DNA of 23,599 nucleotides from Prevotellaceae bacterium (GCA_031287815.1 JAITSM010000062.1:1-23599); one strand, 5' to 3'. Shown: positions 6,748-14,704, counted from the stretch's first letter. The notes: generated by a model not told the origin, from the letters alone. Numbers and translations are program-made.

Positions 6748-6915
6748 GCGACAAGTAAAAATTTTAACTATTGGCCTTTTTACGAAGAATACCTTAAATA
6801 TTAGGGACGGTTGTTGTATGTCCGGCATTCCCTGTGGCTTTCCCGCATCACCCCATTAAAATTTTTCTACAGAGCAGAAAAAATCGTGAATTTTGCAAAA
6901 AATATCAAGCGCTTG

Positions 6916-6946
6916 TTTGTAAATCCAAAATAAAGTATTACCTTTG
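6916..6946 (+). promoter_or_regulatory. Promoter of the rplC ribosomal protein operon
   Basis: -33 TTTG (6916-6919) and -7 TACCTTTG (6939-6946) have a 19-nt spacer, an excellent Bacteroidota promoter. The leader to the rplC ATG at 7011 is about 58 nt and A/T-rich. The promoter sits directly in front of rplC, where rpsJ would normally be, showing that the operon really begins here. Confidence 0.85.
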
Positions 6947-7010
6947 CAGCCCTGTTTTTTAGGATAAGATAAAATAATAAACTATAAATTAAATTTTTAA
7001 TAACAAACAA

Positions 7011-7634
7011 ATGCCTGGACTAATAGGTAAAAAAATCGGAATGACATCCGTATTCGGGGCTGATGGTAAGAATATACCATGCACCGTAATTGAAGCTGGT
7101 CCGTGTGTTGTTACGCAGGTTCGTACACAAGAAAAAGATGGTTATGCCGCTGTACAACTTGCCTATGACGAAGCCAAAGAAAAGCACACCAGCGCAGGCT
7201 TAATAGGCCATTTCAAAAAGGCAAACACCACCCCAAAACGCAAAGTGGCGGAGTTCGCAAGCGACTTCAACAAAGAATTGCAATTGGGAGATGTTATCAC
7301 TGTTGCCGACGTACTCAACGAAGACGCTTGGGTTGATGTAACAGGTATCTCTAAAGGAAAGGGATTTCAGGGCGTTGTAAAACGTCATGGATTCGGCGGC
7401 GTGGGGGGACAAACCCACGGACAGCACAACCGCCTGCGCGCACCCGGTTCTATGGGTGCATCGTCGTGGCCTTCCCGCGTATTCCCCGGCAAACGCTTGG
7501 GCGGACGCATGGGCGGCGACAAGGTGAAAGTACTCAATCTGAAAGTGCTTAAAGTAATCCCTGAAAATAATTTGTTACTGGTAAAAGGCTCTATCCCCGG
7601 AGCTAAAGGGTCGTACTTATTAATAGAGGAGTAA
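7011..7634 (+). CDS. rplC: 50S ribosomal protein L3
   Basis: 207 aa, the normal length. L3 binds 23S rRNA early in assembly and its long loop reaches the peptidyl-transferase centre. The start MPGLIGKKIGMTSVF and the loop GQHNRLRAPGSMGASSWPSRVFPGKRLGGRMGG are diagnostic. The Gln methylated by PrmB in E. coli L3 (GSIGQ) is Ala here (GSMGA), as I recall for Bacteroidota L3. It is the first gene of a seven-gene ribosomal operon and is followed by rplD after 7 bp. Confidence 0.98.
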   Translation: MPGLIGKKIGMTSVFGADGKNIPCTVIEAGPCVVTQVRTQEKDGYAAVQLAYDEAKEKHTSAGLIGHFKKANTTPKRKVAEFASDFNKELQLGDVITVADVLNEDAWVDVTGISKGKGFQGVVKRHGFGGVGGQTHGQHNRLRAPGSMGASSWPSRVFPGKRLGGRMGGDKVKVLNLKVLKVIPENNLLLVKGSIPGAKGSYLLIEE

Positions 7635-7641
7635 TCGGACA

Positions 7642-8274
7642 ATGGAACTATCAATATACAACATCGATGGAAAAGAGTCGGGAGCAAAGGCTACCCTTGA
7701 CGAAACAGTGTTCGGTATCGAACCCAATGACCATGCTATTTACCTGGACGTAAAACAATATTTAGCCAATCAACGACAGGGAACGCACAAGACCAAAGAA
7801 CGCAGCGAAGTGGCTTACAGCACCAAAAAAATGGGACGCCAGAAAGGCGGCGGCGGTGCGCGCCATGGCAGTATCAAAGCCAATATTTACGTGGGCGGCG
7901 GACGGGTTTTCGGCCCTAAACCGCATACTTATGGCTTTAAACTGAACAAAAAAGTTAAACAGCTGGCACGCCGGAGCGCCTTATCTTATAAAGCGAAAGA
8001 CAATGCTATTACCTGCGTGGAAGCGTTTAATCTGGAAGCGCCGAAGACCAAAGAATTTATCAATATTTGCCAAAACTTGAATATGGCGGATAAAAAAGTG
8101 TTAATGGTGCTGCCCGAGAATAATGACAATATTTATTTATCGTCGCGCAACTTGCCACGCACCAAAGTGGTTCCTGTAACGGAATTGACCACTTACGACA
8201 TTGTAAACGCCACCGGACTTGTGCTAGTAGGCGACACGGCCGATACGTTGAACAAACTACTCGCACGCAAATAA
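7642..8274 (+). CDS. rplD: 50S ribosomal protein L4
   Basis: 210 aa, the normal length. L4 is an early-assembly 23S rRNA binding protein lining the exit tunnel. The extended loop with MGRQKGGGGARHGSIKANIYVGGGRVFGPKPH (about 62-93) is the tunnel loop, and RSALSYKAK plus the C-terminal LVLVGDTADTLNKLL are typical. In many bacteria L4 also represses its own operon; no dedicated leader is obvious here. It lies between rplC and rplW. Confidence 0.98.
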   Translation: MELSIYNIDGKESGAKATLDETVFGIEPNDHAIYLDVKQYLANQRQGTHKTKERSEVAYSTKKMGRQKGGGGARHGSIKANIYVGGGRVFGPKPHTYGFKLNKKVKQLARRSALSYKAKDNAITCVEAFNLEAPKTKEFINICQNLNMADKKVLMVLPENNDNIYLSSRNLPRTKVVPVTELTTYDIVNATGLVLVGDTADTLNKLLARK

Positions 8275-8283
8275 TTCGCAGAC

Positions 8284-8577
8284 ATGACTGAAATAATTAT
8301 AAAGCCAATAATAACCGAAAAAATGACGATTCAGGGCGAGAAGTTGAATCGTTACGGTTTCGTAGTTGACCGCAACGCCAATAAACTGGAGATAAAAAAA
8401 GCGGTTGAGGAAATGTACGGAGTAACGGTTTCCGCTGTGAATACCGTAAACTACTATGGGAAACGCAAAAGCCGATATACTAAAGCCGGCTTATTGACCG
8501 GCCGCACCAATCACTTCAAAAAAGCGATTGTTACGCTGGCGGGAGAAGATAAAATTGACTTTTATAGTAATATTTAA
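8284..8577 (+). CDS. rplW: 50S ribosomal protein L23
   Basis: 97 aa. L23 sits at the tunnel exit and is the docking site for trigger factor and SRP. The start IIIKPIITEKMT and the segment NRYGFVVDRNANKLEIKKAVEEMYGVTV are characteristic, followed by the basic loop KRKSRYTKAGLLTGRTNHFKKAIVTL. It starts 9 bp after rplD and ends 5 bp before rplB. Confidence 0.98.
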   Translation: MTEIIIKPIITEKMTIQGEKLNRYGFVVDRNANKLEIKKAVEEMYGVTVSAVNTVNYYGKRKSRYTKAGLLTGRTNHFKKAIVTLAGEDKIDFYSNI

Positions 8578-8582
8578 GCGCT

Positions 8583-9407
8583 ATGGCAGTACGTAAATTC
8601 AAGCCGGTAACACCCGGTACCCGACACAAAATTATTAGCGCATTTGATGACATCACCTGTGCAACGCCTGAAAAATCATTGCTGGCACCGCTACGTAAGT
8701 CCGGCGGCCGCAACAAACAAGGCAAAATGACCATGCGCTACATCGGCGGCGGACACAAGAAAATGTACCGCATAATTGATTTTATGCGCAACAAAGACCA
8801 TGTTCCCGCTATTGTAAAAACGATTGAATACGACCCCAACCGCAGTGCACGCATTGCACTGGTGCTGTATGCCGACGGAGAAAAACGGTACATCATCGCC
8901 CCGAATGGATTGAAAGTAGGGCAGCAAATCAAATCGGGCACAGGCATTGCGCCGGATTTGGGAAATACGCTGTTGCTTTCCGAAATTCCTTTGGGAACGT
9001 TGGTGCACAATATTGAACTGCATCCGGGACAGGGCGCGGCAATGGCGCGTAGCGCCGGAGCATATGCGCAGCTGGCCGCCCGCGAAGGCAAACATGCCGT
9101 GTTGAAACTGCCTTCGGGCGAAACGCGCATGGTATTAGTTACTTGCCGCGCAACGATCGGTACGGTATCGAATCCCGACCACAATCTCGAATCGCACGGT
9201 AAAGCTGGCCGCAAACGCTGGTTAGGACGCCGTCCGCGCAATCGCGGCGTAGTAATGAACCCCGTTGACCACCCAATGGGCGGCGGCGAAGGACGCGCTT
9301 CGGGCGGGCATCCGCGCTCGCGCAAAGGCATCCCTGCTAAGGGATACAAGACGCGTAACCCGAAGAAAAACTCGAAGAAGTTTATTATTGAAAGAAGAAA
9401 AAAATAA
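8583..9407 (+). CDS. rplB: 50S ribosomal protein L2
   Basis: 274 aa, full length. L2 is a core 23S rRNA-binding protein needed for subunit association and peptidyl-transferase activity. Visible landmarks are GRNKQGKMTMRYIGGGHKKMYRIIDF near the N-terminus, IELHPGQGAAMARSAGAYAQL in the middle, and NPVDHPMGGGEGRASGGHPRSRKG near the C-terminus, which holds the conserved functional His. The Arg/Lys-rich end is normal. It is followed by rpsS after 22 bp. Confidence 0.98.
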   Translation: MAVRKFKPVTPGTRHKIISAFDDITCATPEKSLLAPLRKSGGRNKQGKMTMRYIGGGHKKMYRIIDFMRNKDHVPAIVKTIEYDPNRSARIALVLYADGEKRYIIAPNGLKVGQQIKSGTGIAPDLGNTLLLSEIPLGTLVHNIELHPGQGAAMARSAGAYAQLAAREGKHAVLKLPSGETRMVLVTCRATIGTVSNPDHNLESHGKAGRKRWLGRRPRNRGVVMNPVDHPMGGGEGRASGGHPRSRKGIPAKGYKTRNPKKNSKKFIIERRKK

Positions 9408-9429
9408 CCGGATAAAAGGATAACACACT

Positions 9430-9696
9430 ATGAGTCGTTCAGTAAAAAAAGGACCGTACATCGAGCCGAGCCTCGAAAAGAAAGTGCTTGATATCGTTGA
9501 AGGCAAAAAGAAAAAAGAGGTCATCAAAACATGGTCGCGTGCCAGTATGATTTCGCCGGACTTTGTAGGCCTTACGTTTGCCGTGCACAACGGTAATAAA
9601 TTTATTCCGGTTTACATCACGGAAAATATGGTTGGCCACAAACTCGGCGAGTTTGCTCCGACCCGTACTTTCAAAGGCCATTCGGGTAACAGGTAA
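9430..9696 (+). CDS. rpsS: 30S ribosomal protein S19
   Basis: 88 aa. S19 binds the 16S rRNA head and contacts the B1 intersubunit bridges. MSRSVKKGPYI, KTWSRASMISPDFVGLTFAVHNGNKFIPVYITENMVGHKLGEFAPTRTFKGH is a near-textbook S19 sequence. It lies between rplB and rplV. Confidence 0.98.
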   Translation: MSRSVKKGPYIEPSLEKKVLDIVEGKKKKEVIKTWSRASMISPDFVGLTFAVHNGNKFIPVYITENMVGHKLGEFAPTRTFKGHSGNR

Positions 9697-9727
9697 TCTA
9701 ATGTTGAATTAAAAAGTACCAAAAAAA

Positions 9728-10171
9728 ATGGGAGCTCGAAAAAGAGAAATGGCCGAAAGGCTTAAAGAAATAAAAAAACAGACAGCTATTGCAAAGCTGA
9801 ATGATATCCCTACCTCGCCGCGAAAAATGCGTTTAGTCGCTGATTTGGTAAGGGGTGTAGAAGTTAATCGCGCCTTGGATATTTTAAAGTATTCCAAGAA
9901 GGAAGCCTCCGTGCGTTTGGAGAAACTGCTGAAATCGGCTATCGCCAACTGGGAAGCCAAGAACGAAGCCGACCGCAAGGATTTGGAAAACGGTAATGTG
10001 TATGTACAACATATTTCCGTCGGACAAGGCCGCACGCTCAAACGTATCCGCACTGCGCCGCAAGGCCGCGCCGCCCGCATTCGCAAACGTTCGAACCACG
10101 TTACGATTGTGCTGGGCAAAAAAGGGGAAGAAACAACAGTAAACAACGAAGTAGTAACAGAAGAGCAATAA
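9728..10171 (+). CDS. rplV: 50S ribosomal protein L22
   Basis: 147 aa, longer than the about 110 aa of E. coli because of an N-terminal stretch (MGARKREMAERLKEIKKQ) and an acidic C-terminal tail (EETTVNNEVVTEEQ). The core carries NDIPTSPRKMRLVADLVRG and the tunnel hairpin QGRTLKRIRTAPQGRAARIRKRSNHVTIVL, where macrolide-resistance changes occur in other bacteria. The alternative Met at residue 8 is possible as a start. It ends one base before rpsC begins. Confidence 0.97.
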   Translation: MGARKREMAERLKEIKKQTAIAKLNDIPTSPRKMRLVADLVRGVEVNRALDILKYSKKEASVRLEKLLKSAIANWEAKNEADRKDLENGNVYVQHISVGQGRTLKRIRTAPQGRAARIRKRSNHVTIVLGKKGEETTVNNEVVTEEQ

Positions 10172-10172
10172 T

Positions 10173-10964
10173 ATGGGACAAAAAACAAATCCTATCAGCA
10201 ATCGTTTAGGCATCATCCGCGGTTGGGACTCCAATTGGTATGGCGGCACAGATTACGCCGAAAAGATTTTGGAAGACGCTAAAATCCGCGAATACCTTAA
10301 TACTCGTTTGGCAAAGGCCAGCCTTTCCAAAATCGTGATTGAGCGCACGCTCAAACTGATCACTGTTACTATTCACACTGCCCGTCCCGGCCTTATTATC
10401 GGTAAGGGCGGAAGCGAAGTGGACAAACTCAAGGAAGAGTTGAAGAAAATTACGAATAAGGAAATCCAGATAAATATCTACGAAGTGAAACGCCCCGAAA
10501 TTGACGCGGTCATTGTTGCCAACAACATTGCCCGCCAGGTGGAAGGCCGCGTATCGTACCGCCGCGCTATCCGTATGGCGATGGCTTCGACCATGCGCAT
10601 GGGCGCCGAAGGCATCAAGGTGCTTATCAGTGGACGCCTGGGCGGCGCCGAAATGGCCCGCCGCGAAATGTTGAAAGAAGGACGTACGCCCCTACATACT
10701 TTCCGCGCCGACATTGACTACGCACTCGCCGAAGCGCATACCAAAGTAGGCGTATTAGGTATTAAAGTATGGATTTGCAATGGCGAAGTATTCGGCAAAC
10801 GCGATTTGTCACCCAACGTAGGCAATGCTGCCGGCAGCGGCAATGCCGGAGTGAACGCCGGCGGCGAACGCCGTCCTCGCGGCAACCGGGGCGGCGGCGA
10901 ACGTGAACGTCGCGATAGAGGCGAACGCCGGGAACGCGGCGAACGCAGAGAACGGAAATCATAA
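10173..10964 (+). CDS. rpsC: 30S ribosomal protein S3 with Arg/Gly-rich tail
   Basis: 263 aa. S3 forms part of the mRNA entry site of the small subunit. The N-terminal MGQKTNPISNRLGIIRGWDSNW, the KH domain motif GLIIGKGGSEVDKLKEEL, and the C-terminal domain RRAIRMAMASTMRMGAEGIKVLISGRLGGAEMARRE are all present. After about residue 210 comes a low-complexity tail of Gly, Asn, then Arg/Glu repeats (RRERGERRE), probably disordered and RNA-binding. It is the last gene of this operon: a strong terminator follows at 11015, and rplP, which normally comes next, is not here. Confidence 0.97.
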   Translation: MGQKTNPISNRLGIIRGWDSNWYGGTDYAEKILEDAKIREYLNTRLAKASLSKIVIERTLKLITVTIHTARPGLIIGKGGSEVDKLKEELKKITNKEIQINIYEVKRPEIDAVIVANNIARQVEGRVSYRRAIRMAMASTMRMGAEGIKVLISGRLGGAEMARREMLKEGRTPLHTFRADIDYALAEAHTKVGVLGIKVWICNGEVFGKRDLSPNVGNAAGSGNAGVNAGGERRPRGNRGGGERERRDRGERRERGERRERKS

Positions 10965-11014
10965 AAATTCTTCCGGAAAGAAATCCGGTAGTAATAATAA
11001 TTGCTTTAAAAACT

Positions 11015-11053
11015 ATCTGCTTTTTGCAAGCTGCAAAAAGCAGATGTTTTTTT
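11015..11053 (+). terminator. Rho-independent terminator of the ribosomal protein operon
   Basis: Arms 11015-11028 (ATCTGCTTTTTGCA) and 11032-11045 (TGCAAAAAGCAGAT) are a perfect 14-bp inverted repeat with a 3-nt loop, followed by a G and seven T. It stands 50 bp after the rpsC stop and clearly separates it from the next gene. Confidence 0.93.
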
Positions 11054-11082
11054 GTAATAGTCCACTCTCCATTAAAATTTAC

Positions 11083-11090
11083 TATCTTTG
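11083..11090 (+). promoter_or_regulatory. -7 promoter box for the membrane-anchored protein gene
   Basis: TATCTTTG matches TAnnTTTG exactly, 17 nt before the ATG at 11108 and just after the terminator. No -33 TTTG is at the ideal spacing. The leader would be only about ten nucleotides. Confidence 0.55.
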
Positions 11091-11107
11091 CAAAAAATAG
11101 CTGAATT

Positions 11108-11638
11108 ATGACAAACGACGATATTACTACGCTCTTGCTGGTACTGGCTCCGGCCACGTTGGTAATGGCAAGTTCCTACCTGCTTATTCGGCGGATGCTG
11201 GAAGCCGATTTGCGGCGCAAGAAAGCCGAAATACTGTTCCTCCGGCGCGGAGAAACATTGAAAATACGCTTCACGGCGATGGAACGGTTAGTCGTGCTGA
11301 TGGAACGGCTGTCGCCGGCGGAACTGCTGTTACGGACAACGCGCCAAGCCGCCACTGCGGGAGAATTGCAACTGTTGCTGCTCGACGCCGTACGCAACGA
11401 AATGGAGCGCTACCAGCCCTATCAACTGTATGTAAATGTAGACACCTGGCAACAGGTCGCCGCCGCGCGCAACGCCATTGTCGCCCTCATCAACCAGTCG
11501 GCGGCGGAAGTGCGCCCCGACGAGCCGGCCATACATTTATCAAAAAAAATACTGGCCGACCTGCAAGCCCTGACGGCCCTTCCAACGGCCGATGCCATCG
11601 CCGCTTTACGCGAAGAAGCGCAACATTTATTTGCATAA
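11108..11638 (+). CDS. Conserved membrane-anchored protein, probably DUF7935 family
   Basis: 176 aa. One N-terminal transmembrane segment (about 8-27, LLLVLAPATLVMASSYLLI) is followed by a charged helix (RRMLEADLRRKKAEILFLRR) and a mostly helical cytoplasmic domain. Blocks such as RFTAMERLVVLMERLSPAELLLR and LYVNVDTWQQVAAARNAIVALINQSA look like a Bacteroidota-restricted family that I associate with DUF7935; that name is from memory. No catalytic motif is visible and no function is known. It has its own -7 box and precedes nusB, which has a separate promoter. Confidence 0.75.
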   Translation: MTNDDITTLLLVLAPATLVMASSYLLIRRMLEADLRRKKAEILFLRRGETLKIRFTAMERLVVLMERLSPAELLLRTTRQAATAGELQLLLLDAVRNEMERYQPYQLYVNVDTWQQVAAARNAIVALINQSAAEVRPDEPAIHLSKKILADLQALTALPTADAIAALREEAQHLFA

Positions 11639-11661
11639 CCCGAGTTTCTGTATTATATTTG
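11630..11661 (+). promoter_or_regulatory. Promoter for nusB
   Basis: -33 TTTG (11630-11633, overlapping the end of the preceding gene) and -7 TATATTTG (11654-11661) have a 20-nt spacer, a very good match to the Bacteroidota consensus. Transcription should start near 11668, about 40 nt before the nusB ATG. Confidence 0.75.
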
Positions 11662-11707
11662 TCCTTAAAAATTTTATTTATTTCCTAATTTTAATACCAT
11701 TTTCATT

Positions 11708-12676
11708 ATGATGAGTCGCCGCTTACTACGCGTCAAAACCCTCAAACTTCTTTTTAGCAATGCGGGTTCCGAAGACCTCTCCCTGACTACGGCAGAGAAC
11801 GATTTACTTACCAGTATCCAAAAAACCTATGACCTTTATCACTTCCTGATGGCTGCCATCATCCCGATCGCCGACCACGCCGAAGAACGCATCAATGTAG
11901 GACTGCAAAAATACCGCCCTACCTACGAAGAAGCGCATCCGAACAGGAAGTTGATACAAAATGAGCTGCTAGATATTATACGCCGCAACCGCGCCCTGCG
12001 GCAATACAACGAAAAACACTGCCTTTCGTGGGGCGGCGAAAACATGAACGTGATCCTCGACATCTACGCCCGCATGACGGAAAACGAATATTACAAGGAT
12101 TACATGACTTCGGAAGAACGCTCTTTCGAAGAAGACCGCAAGTTCCTAAAACGATTCTTCATGTATGAATTTGAAGACAACCGGCTACTGGAAAATATGC
12201 TGGAAGAACAAAGCGTCTGGTGGGTCGATGATATCGGTTATGCGCTGGGGTCGGTGCTCCGGTCGCTGGACAAATTCGTTCCCGGCCAATCGCCGGAAGA
12301 GCCGCTTTCGGAAGCGCGCCGTTCCAGGGAAGACGAAGAATTTGCGTTGCGCTTATTGCGTCATTCGCTCAACCATTACTTTAAATATTGGAATATGGCC
12401 ATGCAGTTTGTGCAGAACTGGGAAGCCGACCGCGTAGCGGCAATGGACATGGCGCTCATCGTGCAGGGATTTGCAGAAGCTATCGAATTCCCCGAAATCC
12501 CTATCAAAGTTACAATCAACGAGCATGTGGAAATCGCGAAATTTTACAGTACGAGCAACAGCCATTCCTTTGTAAACGGCGTGCTCGACCGCATGATTCA
12601 GCATGGACTTTCCGACGGGACTATTCAAAAGGAAGGGCGCGGGCTGGTGCAGGATACCGTTATCCGCCCACGGTAA
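11708..12676 (+). CDS. nusB: Transcription antitermination protein NusB (long Bacteroidota form)
   Basis: 322 aa. NusB, with NusE (S10), forms the antitermination complex that keeps RNA polymerase running through rRNA operons. The C-terminal third has the NusB signature: WEADRVAAMDMALIVQGFAEAIEFPEIPIKVTINEHVEIAKFYSTSNSHSFVNGVLDRM. Bacteroidota NusB is about twice the E. coli length because of a large N-terminal helical region, as here (YDLYHFLMAAIIPIADHAEERI near the start). Two adjacent ATGs begin the gene, 11708 and 11711; I list the first. It converges with der, the stops being only 4 bp apart, with no terminator between them. Confidence 0.93.
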   Translation: MMSRRLLRVKTLKLLFSNAGSEDLSLTTAENDLLTSIQKTYDLYHFLMAAIIPIADHAEERINVGLQKYRPTYEEAHPNRKLIQNELLDIIRRNRALRQYNEKHCLSWGGENMNVILDIYARMTENEYYKDYMTSEERSFEEDRKFLKRFFMYEFEDNRLLENMLEEQSVWWVDDIGYALGSVLRSLDKFVPGQSPEEPLSEARRSREDEEFALRLLRHSLNHYFKYWNMAMQFVQNWEADRVAAMDMALIVQGFAEAIEFPEIPIKVTINEHVEIAKFYSTSNSHSFVNGVLDRMIQHGLSDGTIQKEGRGLVQDTVIRPR

Positions 12677-12680
12677 TTCA

Positions 12681-13985
12681 TTATTTTTTCCGTAGAAAAA
12701 CTTGTATGGGGCAGCCGGTGAAATCGAAATGCCGGCGCAGTTTATTTTCCAGGAACCGCTTGTAATCCTCGCGCACATACTGCGGCAAATTGCAGAAAAA
12801 GGCAAACGACGGCGACGGCGACGGCAACTGCGTTACATATTTTATCCGCACATATTTCCCCTTGATGGCCGGCGGGGGAAAGTTTTCAATCTCCTGCAAC
12901 ATTGTTTCATTGAGCTGCGAAGTGGCAATCCGCTTGCTGCGGTTGGCATAGACTTTTTCCGCCGCCGCCAGCACGTCGAGCAAACGTTGCTTTTGCGTTA
13001 CCGACGTAAACACTATCGGCACATTCGTAAACGGCGAAAGGCGTTGCAAAATGCCGGCATTGACGGTTTTCATGGTATTGGTATCTTTCGTCACCAAATC
13101 CCATTTGTTCACTACCAGCACGCAGCCTTTTTTATTGTGGATAATCAAATTGAAAATACTCAAATCCTGCGCTTCCACGCCCCGCGTGGCGTCAATCATC
13201 AAAAGGCACACATCGGAATGTTCAATGGCGCGTACGGAACGCATCACCGAATAAAACTCCAAATCGTCCATTGCCTTGCCCCGCTTGCGCAGGCCGGCGG
13301 TATCCACTATCACAAACTCATGCCCGAATTTATTGTAGTAGGTACTGATCGCGTCGCGCGTAGTGCCGGCAACCGGCGTAACGATATTGCGTTCCTCACC
13401 CAGCAGCGCATTGGCCAGCGACGACTTCCCCACATTGGGCCGCCCGACAATCGCCAGATGCGGAATGTTCTTTTCTTCTTCGTCTCCGTTGCCGGCGGGT
13501 AAATATTTTAAAATTTCATCCAGCAAATCGCCGGAGCCGCTGCCGCTAACCGACGACACCGCAAACGGCGCGCCCAAGCCCAACGCATGAAATTCGTGGA
13601 TAGCGAATAGCAGGTCGCTATTATCTACCTTATTCGCCACCACAATCACTTTTTTGTTGCTCCGGCGAAGGATGCCGGCAATCAGCTGGCACTGGTCGGT
13701 GATGCCGGTAGTCGTGTCTACCATGAAAAGAATCACGTCGGCCTCGTCAATAGCCAGCAGCACCTGTTTGCGTATTTCTTCTTCAAACACATCATCGGTA
13801 TTCACTGCATATCCGCCGGTGTCAATAATGGAAAATTCGTGCCCATTCCATTCGCAGCGTCCGTAGTGGCGGTCGCGGGTAACGCCCGCCGCCTCGTCGA
13901 CAATCGCCTGCCGCATGCCCACCAGACGGTTAAAAAGCGTTGATTTCCCCACATTCGGGCGCCCTACGATAGCAACAATACCCAT
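12681..13985 (-). CDS. der: Ribosome biogenesis GTPase Der (EngA)
   Basis: 434 aa, the usual length. Der is an essential double GTPase in 50S assembly. First G domain: P loop GRPNVGKST at 8-16, DTGG at 55-58, NKVD. Second G domain: GRPNVGKSS, DTAGLRKR, NKWD. The end is a KH-like domain (KYVRIKYVTQLPSPSPSFAFFCN, then RYKRFLENKLR-type sequence) and ends FTGCPIQVFLRKK. The ATG at 13985 is directly preceded by an A-rich heptamer array. It lies downstream of mgsA on the same strand. Confidence 0.97.
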   Translation of the reverse strand: MGIVAIVGRPNVGKSTLFNRLVGMRQAIVDEAAGVTRDRHYGRCEWNGHEFSIIDTGGYAVNTDDVFEEEIRKQVLLAIDEADVILFMVDTTTGITDQCQLIAGILRRSNKKVIVVANKVDNSDLLFAIHEFHALGLGAPFAVSSVSGSGSGDLLDEILKYLPAGNGDEEEKNIPHLAIVGRPNVGKSSLANALLGEERNIVTPVAGTTRDAISTYYNKFGHEFVIVDTAGLRKRGKAMDDLEFYSVMRSVRAIEHSDVCLLMIDATRGVEAQDLSIFNLIIHNKKGCVLVVNKWDLVTKDTNTMKTVNAGILQRLSPFTNVPIVFTSVTQKQRLLDVLAAAEKVYANRSKRIATSQLNETMLQEIENFPPPAIKGKYVRIKYVTQLPSPSPSFAFFCNLPQYVREDYKRFLENKLRRHFDFTGCPIQVFLRKK

Positions 13986-13987
13986 GT

Positions 13988-14050
13988 AAACTAAAAGTTA
14001 AAAGTTAAAAACTAAGAATTATGGATTAGGAATTATGGATTATGAACTAA
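13988..14050. repeat. Heptamer array between mgsA and der
   Basis: Nine 7-mers in strict register: AAACTAA, AAGTTAA, AAGTTAA, AAACTAA, GAATTAT, GGATTAG, GAATTAT, GGATTAT, GAACTAA. The consensus is roughly RRNYTAN. It fills most of the 97-bp gap, so any der promoter must be inside or upstream of it. Confidence 0.85.
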
Positions 14051-14082
14051 AAAAATTATATGCATTCACGAAACCTGAAACT

Positions 14083-14556
14083 TTAAATTTCCACCGGCCT
14101 TGTGAGGTAAGGAGAGTAGTCGTTTCTTTGCGGATGGTAATGTTCGTCGTTCAGCAGGGGGGACGAAATAATATAATCGGCAGTGGAGCGGTTGCATGCC
14201 GTAGGGATATTATACAGACTGCAAATCCGCAACAACGCTTTCACGTCCACATCGTGCGGCTGCGGCTGCATGGGATCCCAGAGGAAAATCAGCAAATCGA
14301 TTTTATTTTCCGAAATCATTGCGCCCAACTGCTGGTCGCCGCCCAGCGGGCCGGATTTCAGCAAGGTGATTTGAATTTGCCCGGCAGCGTCGCCGAGTTT
14401 TTTGTGCAGCGCGTCCGTTATCAAGCGCCCGGTAGTGCCGGTGCAAACCAAATTATAATGCTTCAACACATCATAATTAAATTCCACCCACTCGATAATA
14501 TCGCGTTTCCGGTTATCATGCGCCACCAATGCTATGGTTTTTTTCTTCTTGCTCAT
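14083..14556 (-). CDS. mgsA: Methylglyoxal synthase
   Basis: 157 aa. It converts dihydroxyacetone phosphate to methylglyoxal and phosphate, a bypass of lower glycolysis used when sugar phosphates build up. Motifs: ALVAHD (9-14), TGTTG (39-43), SGPLGGDQQ (68-76) with catalytic D74, FLWDPMQPQPHDVDVKALLRI (91-111) with H101 and D104, and PTACNRSTAD (118-127). All known active-site residues are present. A -7 box TACTTTTG on the minus strand (14561-14568) lies just upstream. Followed by der after the heptamer array. Confidence 0.97.
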   Translation of the reverse strand: MSKKKKTIALVAHDNRKRDIIEWVEFNYDVLKHYNLVCTGTTGRLITDALHKKLGDAAGQIQITLLKSGPLGGDQQLGAMISENKIDLLIFLWDPMQPQPHDVDVKALLRICSLYNIPTACNRSTADYIISSPLLNDEHYHPQRNDYSPYLTRPVEI

Positions 14557-14560
14557 ACCG

Positions 14561-14568
14561 CAAAAGTA
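14561..14568 (-). promoter_or_regulatory. -7 promoter box for mgsA
   Basis: The minus strand reads TACTTTTG, an exact TAnnTTTG match a few bases before the mgsA ATG at 14556, so the transcript would be nearly leaderless. No good -33 element is seen. Confidence 0.45.
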
Positions 14569-14620
14569 CTGCTTTTTTTCGGATGAGGGAAATATTTTTT
14601 TGAAGGTTGACCAAAACTCA

Positions 14621-14704
14621 TTTATAGTCGACTATAATCCATTTTTAGTTGACTATAATTCGTTTTTAGTCGACTATAATCCATTTTTAGTTGACTAAAA
14701 CGGC
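14621..14704. repeat. Second 21-bp tandem repeat with palindromic core, 4 copies
   Basis: Copies at 14621-14641, 14642-14662, 14663-14683 and 14684-14704. The core of copy 1 is TATAGTCGACTATA (14624-14637), a perfect 14-bp palindrome; copies 1 and 3 have GTCGAC, copies 2 and 4 have GTTGAC, giving a 42-bp higher-order period. The last copy is degenerate at its end. It lies in the 329-bp gap between mgsA and the end of protein B; the rest of the gap (14705-14885) holds only a short GCAAGCTTGC palindrome followed by six T at 14706-14721 and nothing else I can name. Confidence 0.9.

Noticed and set aside
8738..9349. 203-aa minus-strand frame inside rplB
   Set aside because: Exactly antisense to L2; long only because of GC-rich codon usage.
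10091..10100. tRNA T-loop-like GTTCGAACC
   Set aside because: Lies inside the rplV reading frame with no cloverleaf around it; no tRNA or rRNA gene was found in the window.
12702..13502. 266-aa plus-strand frame inside der
   Set aside because: Antisense to the two GTPase domains of Der; no homology-like features.
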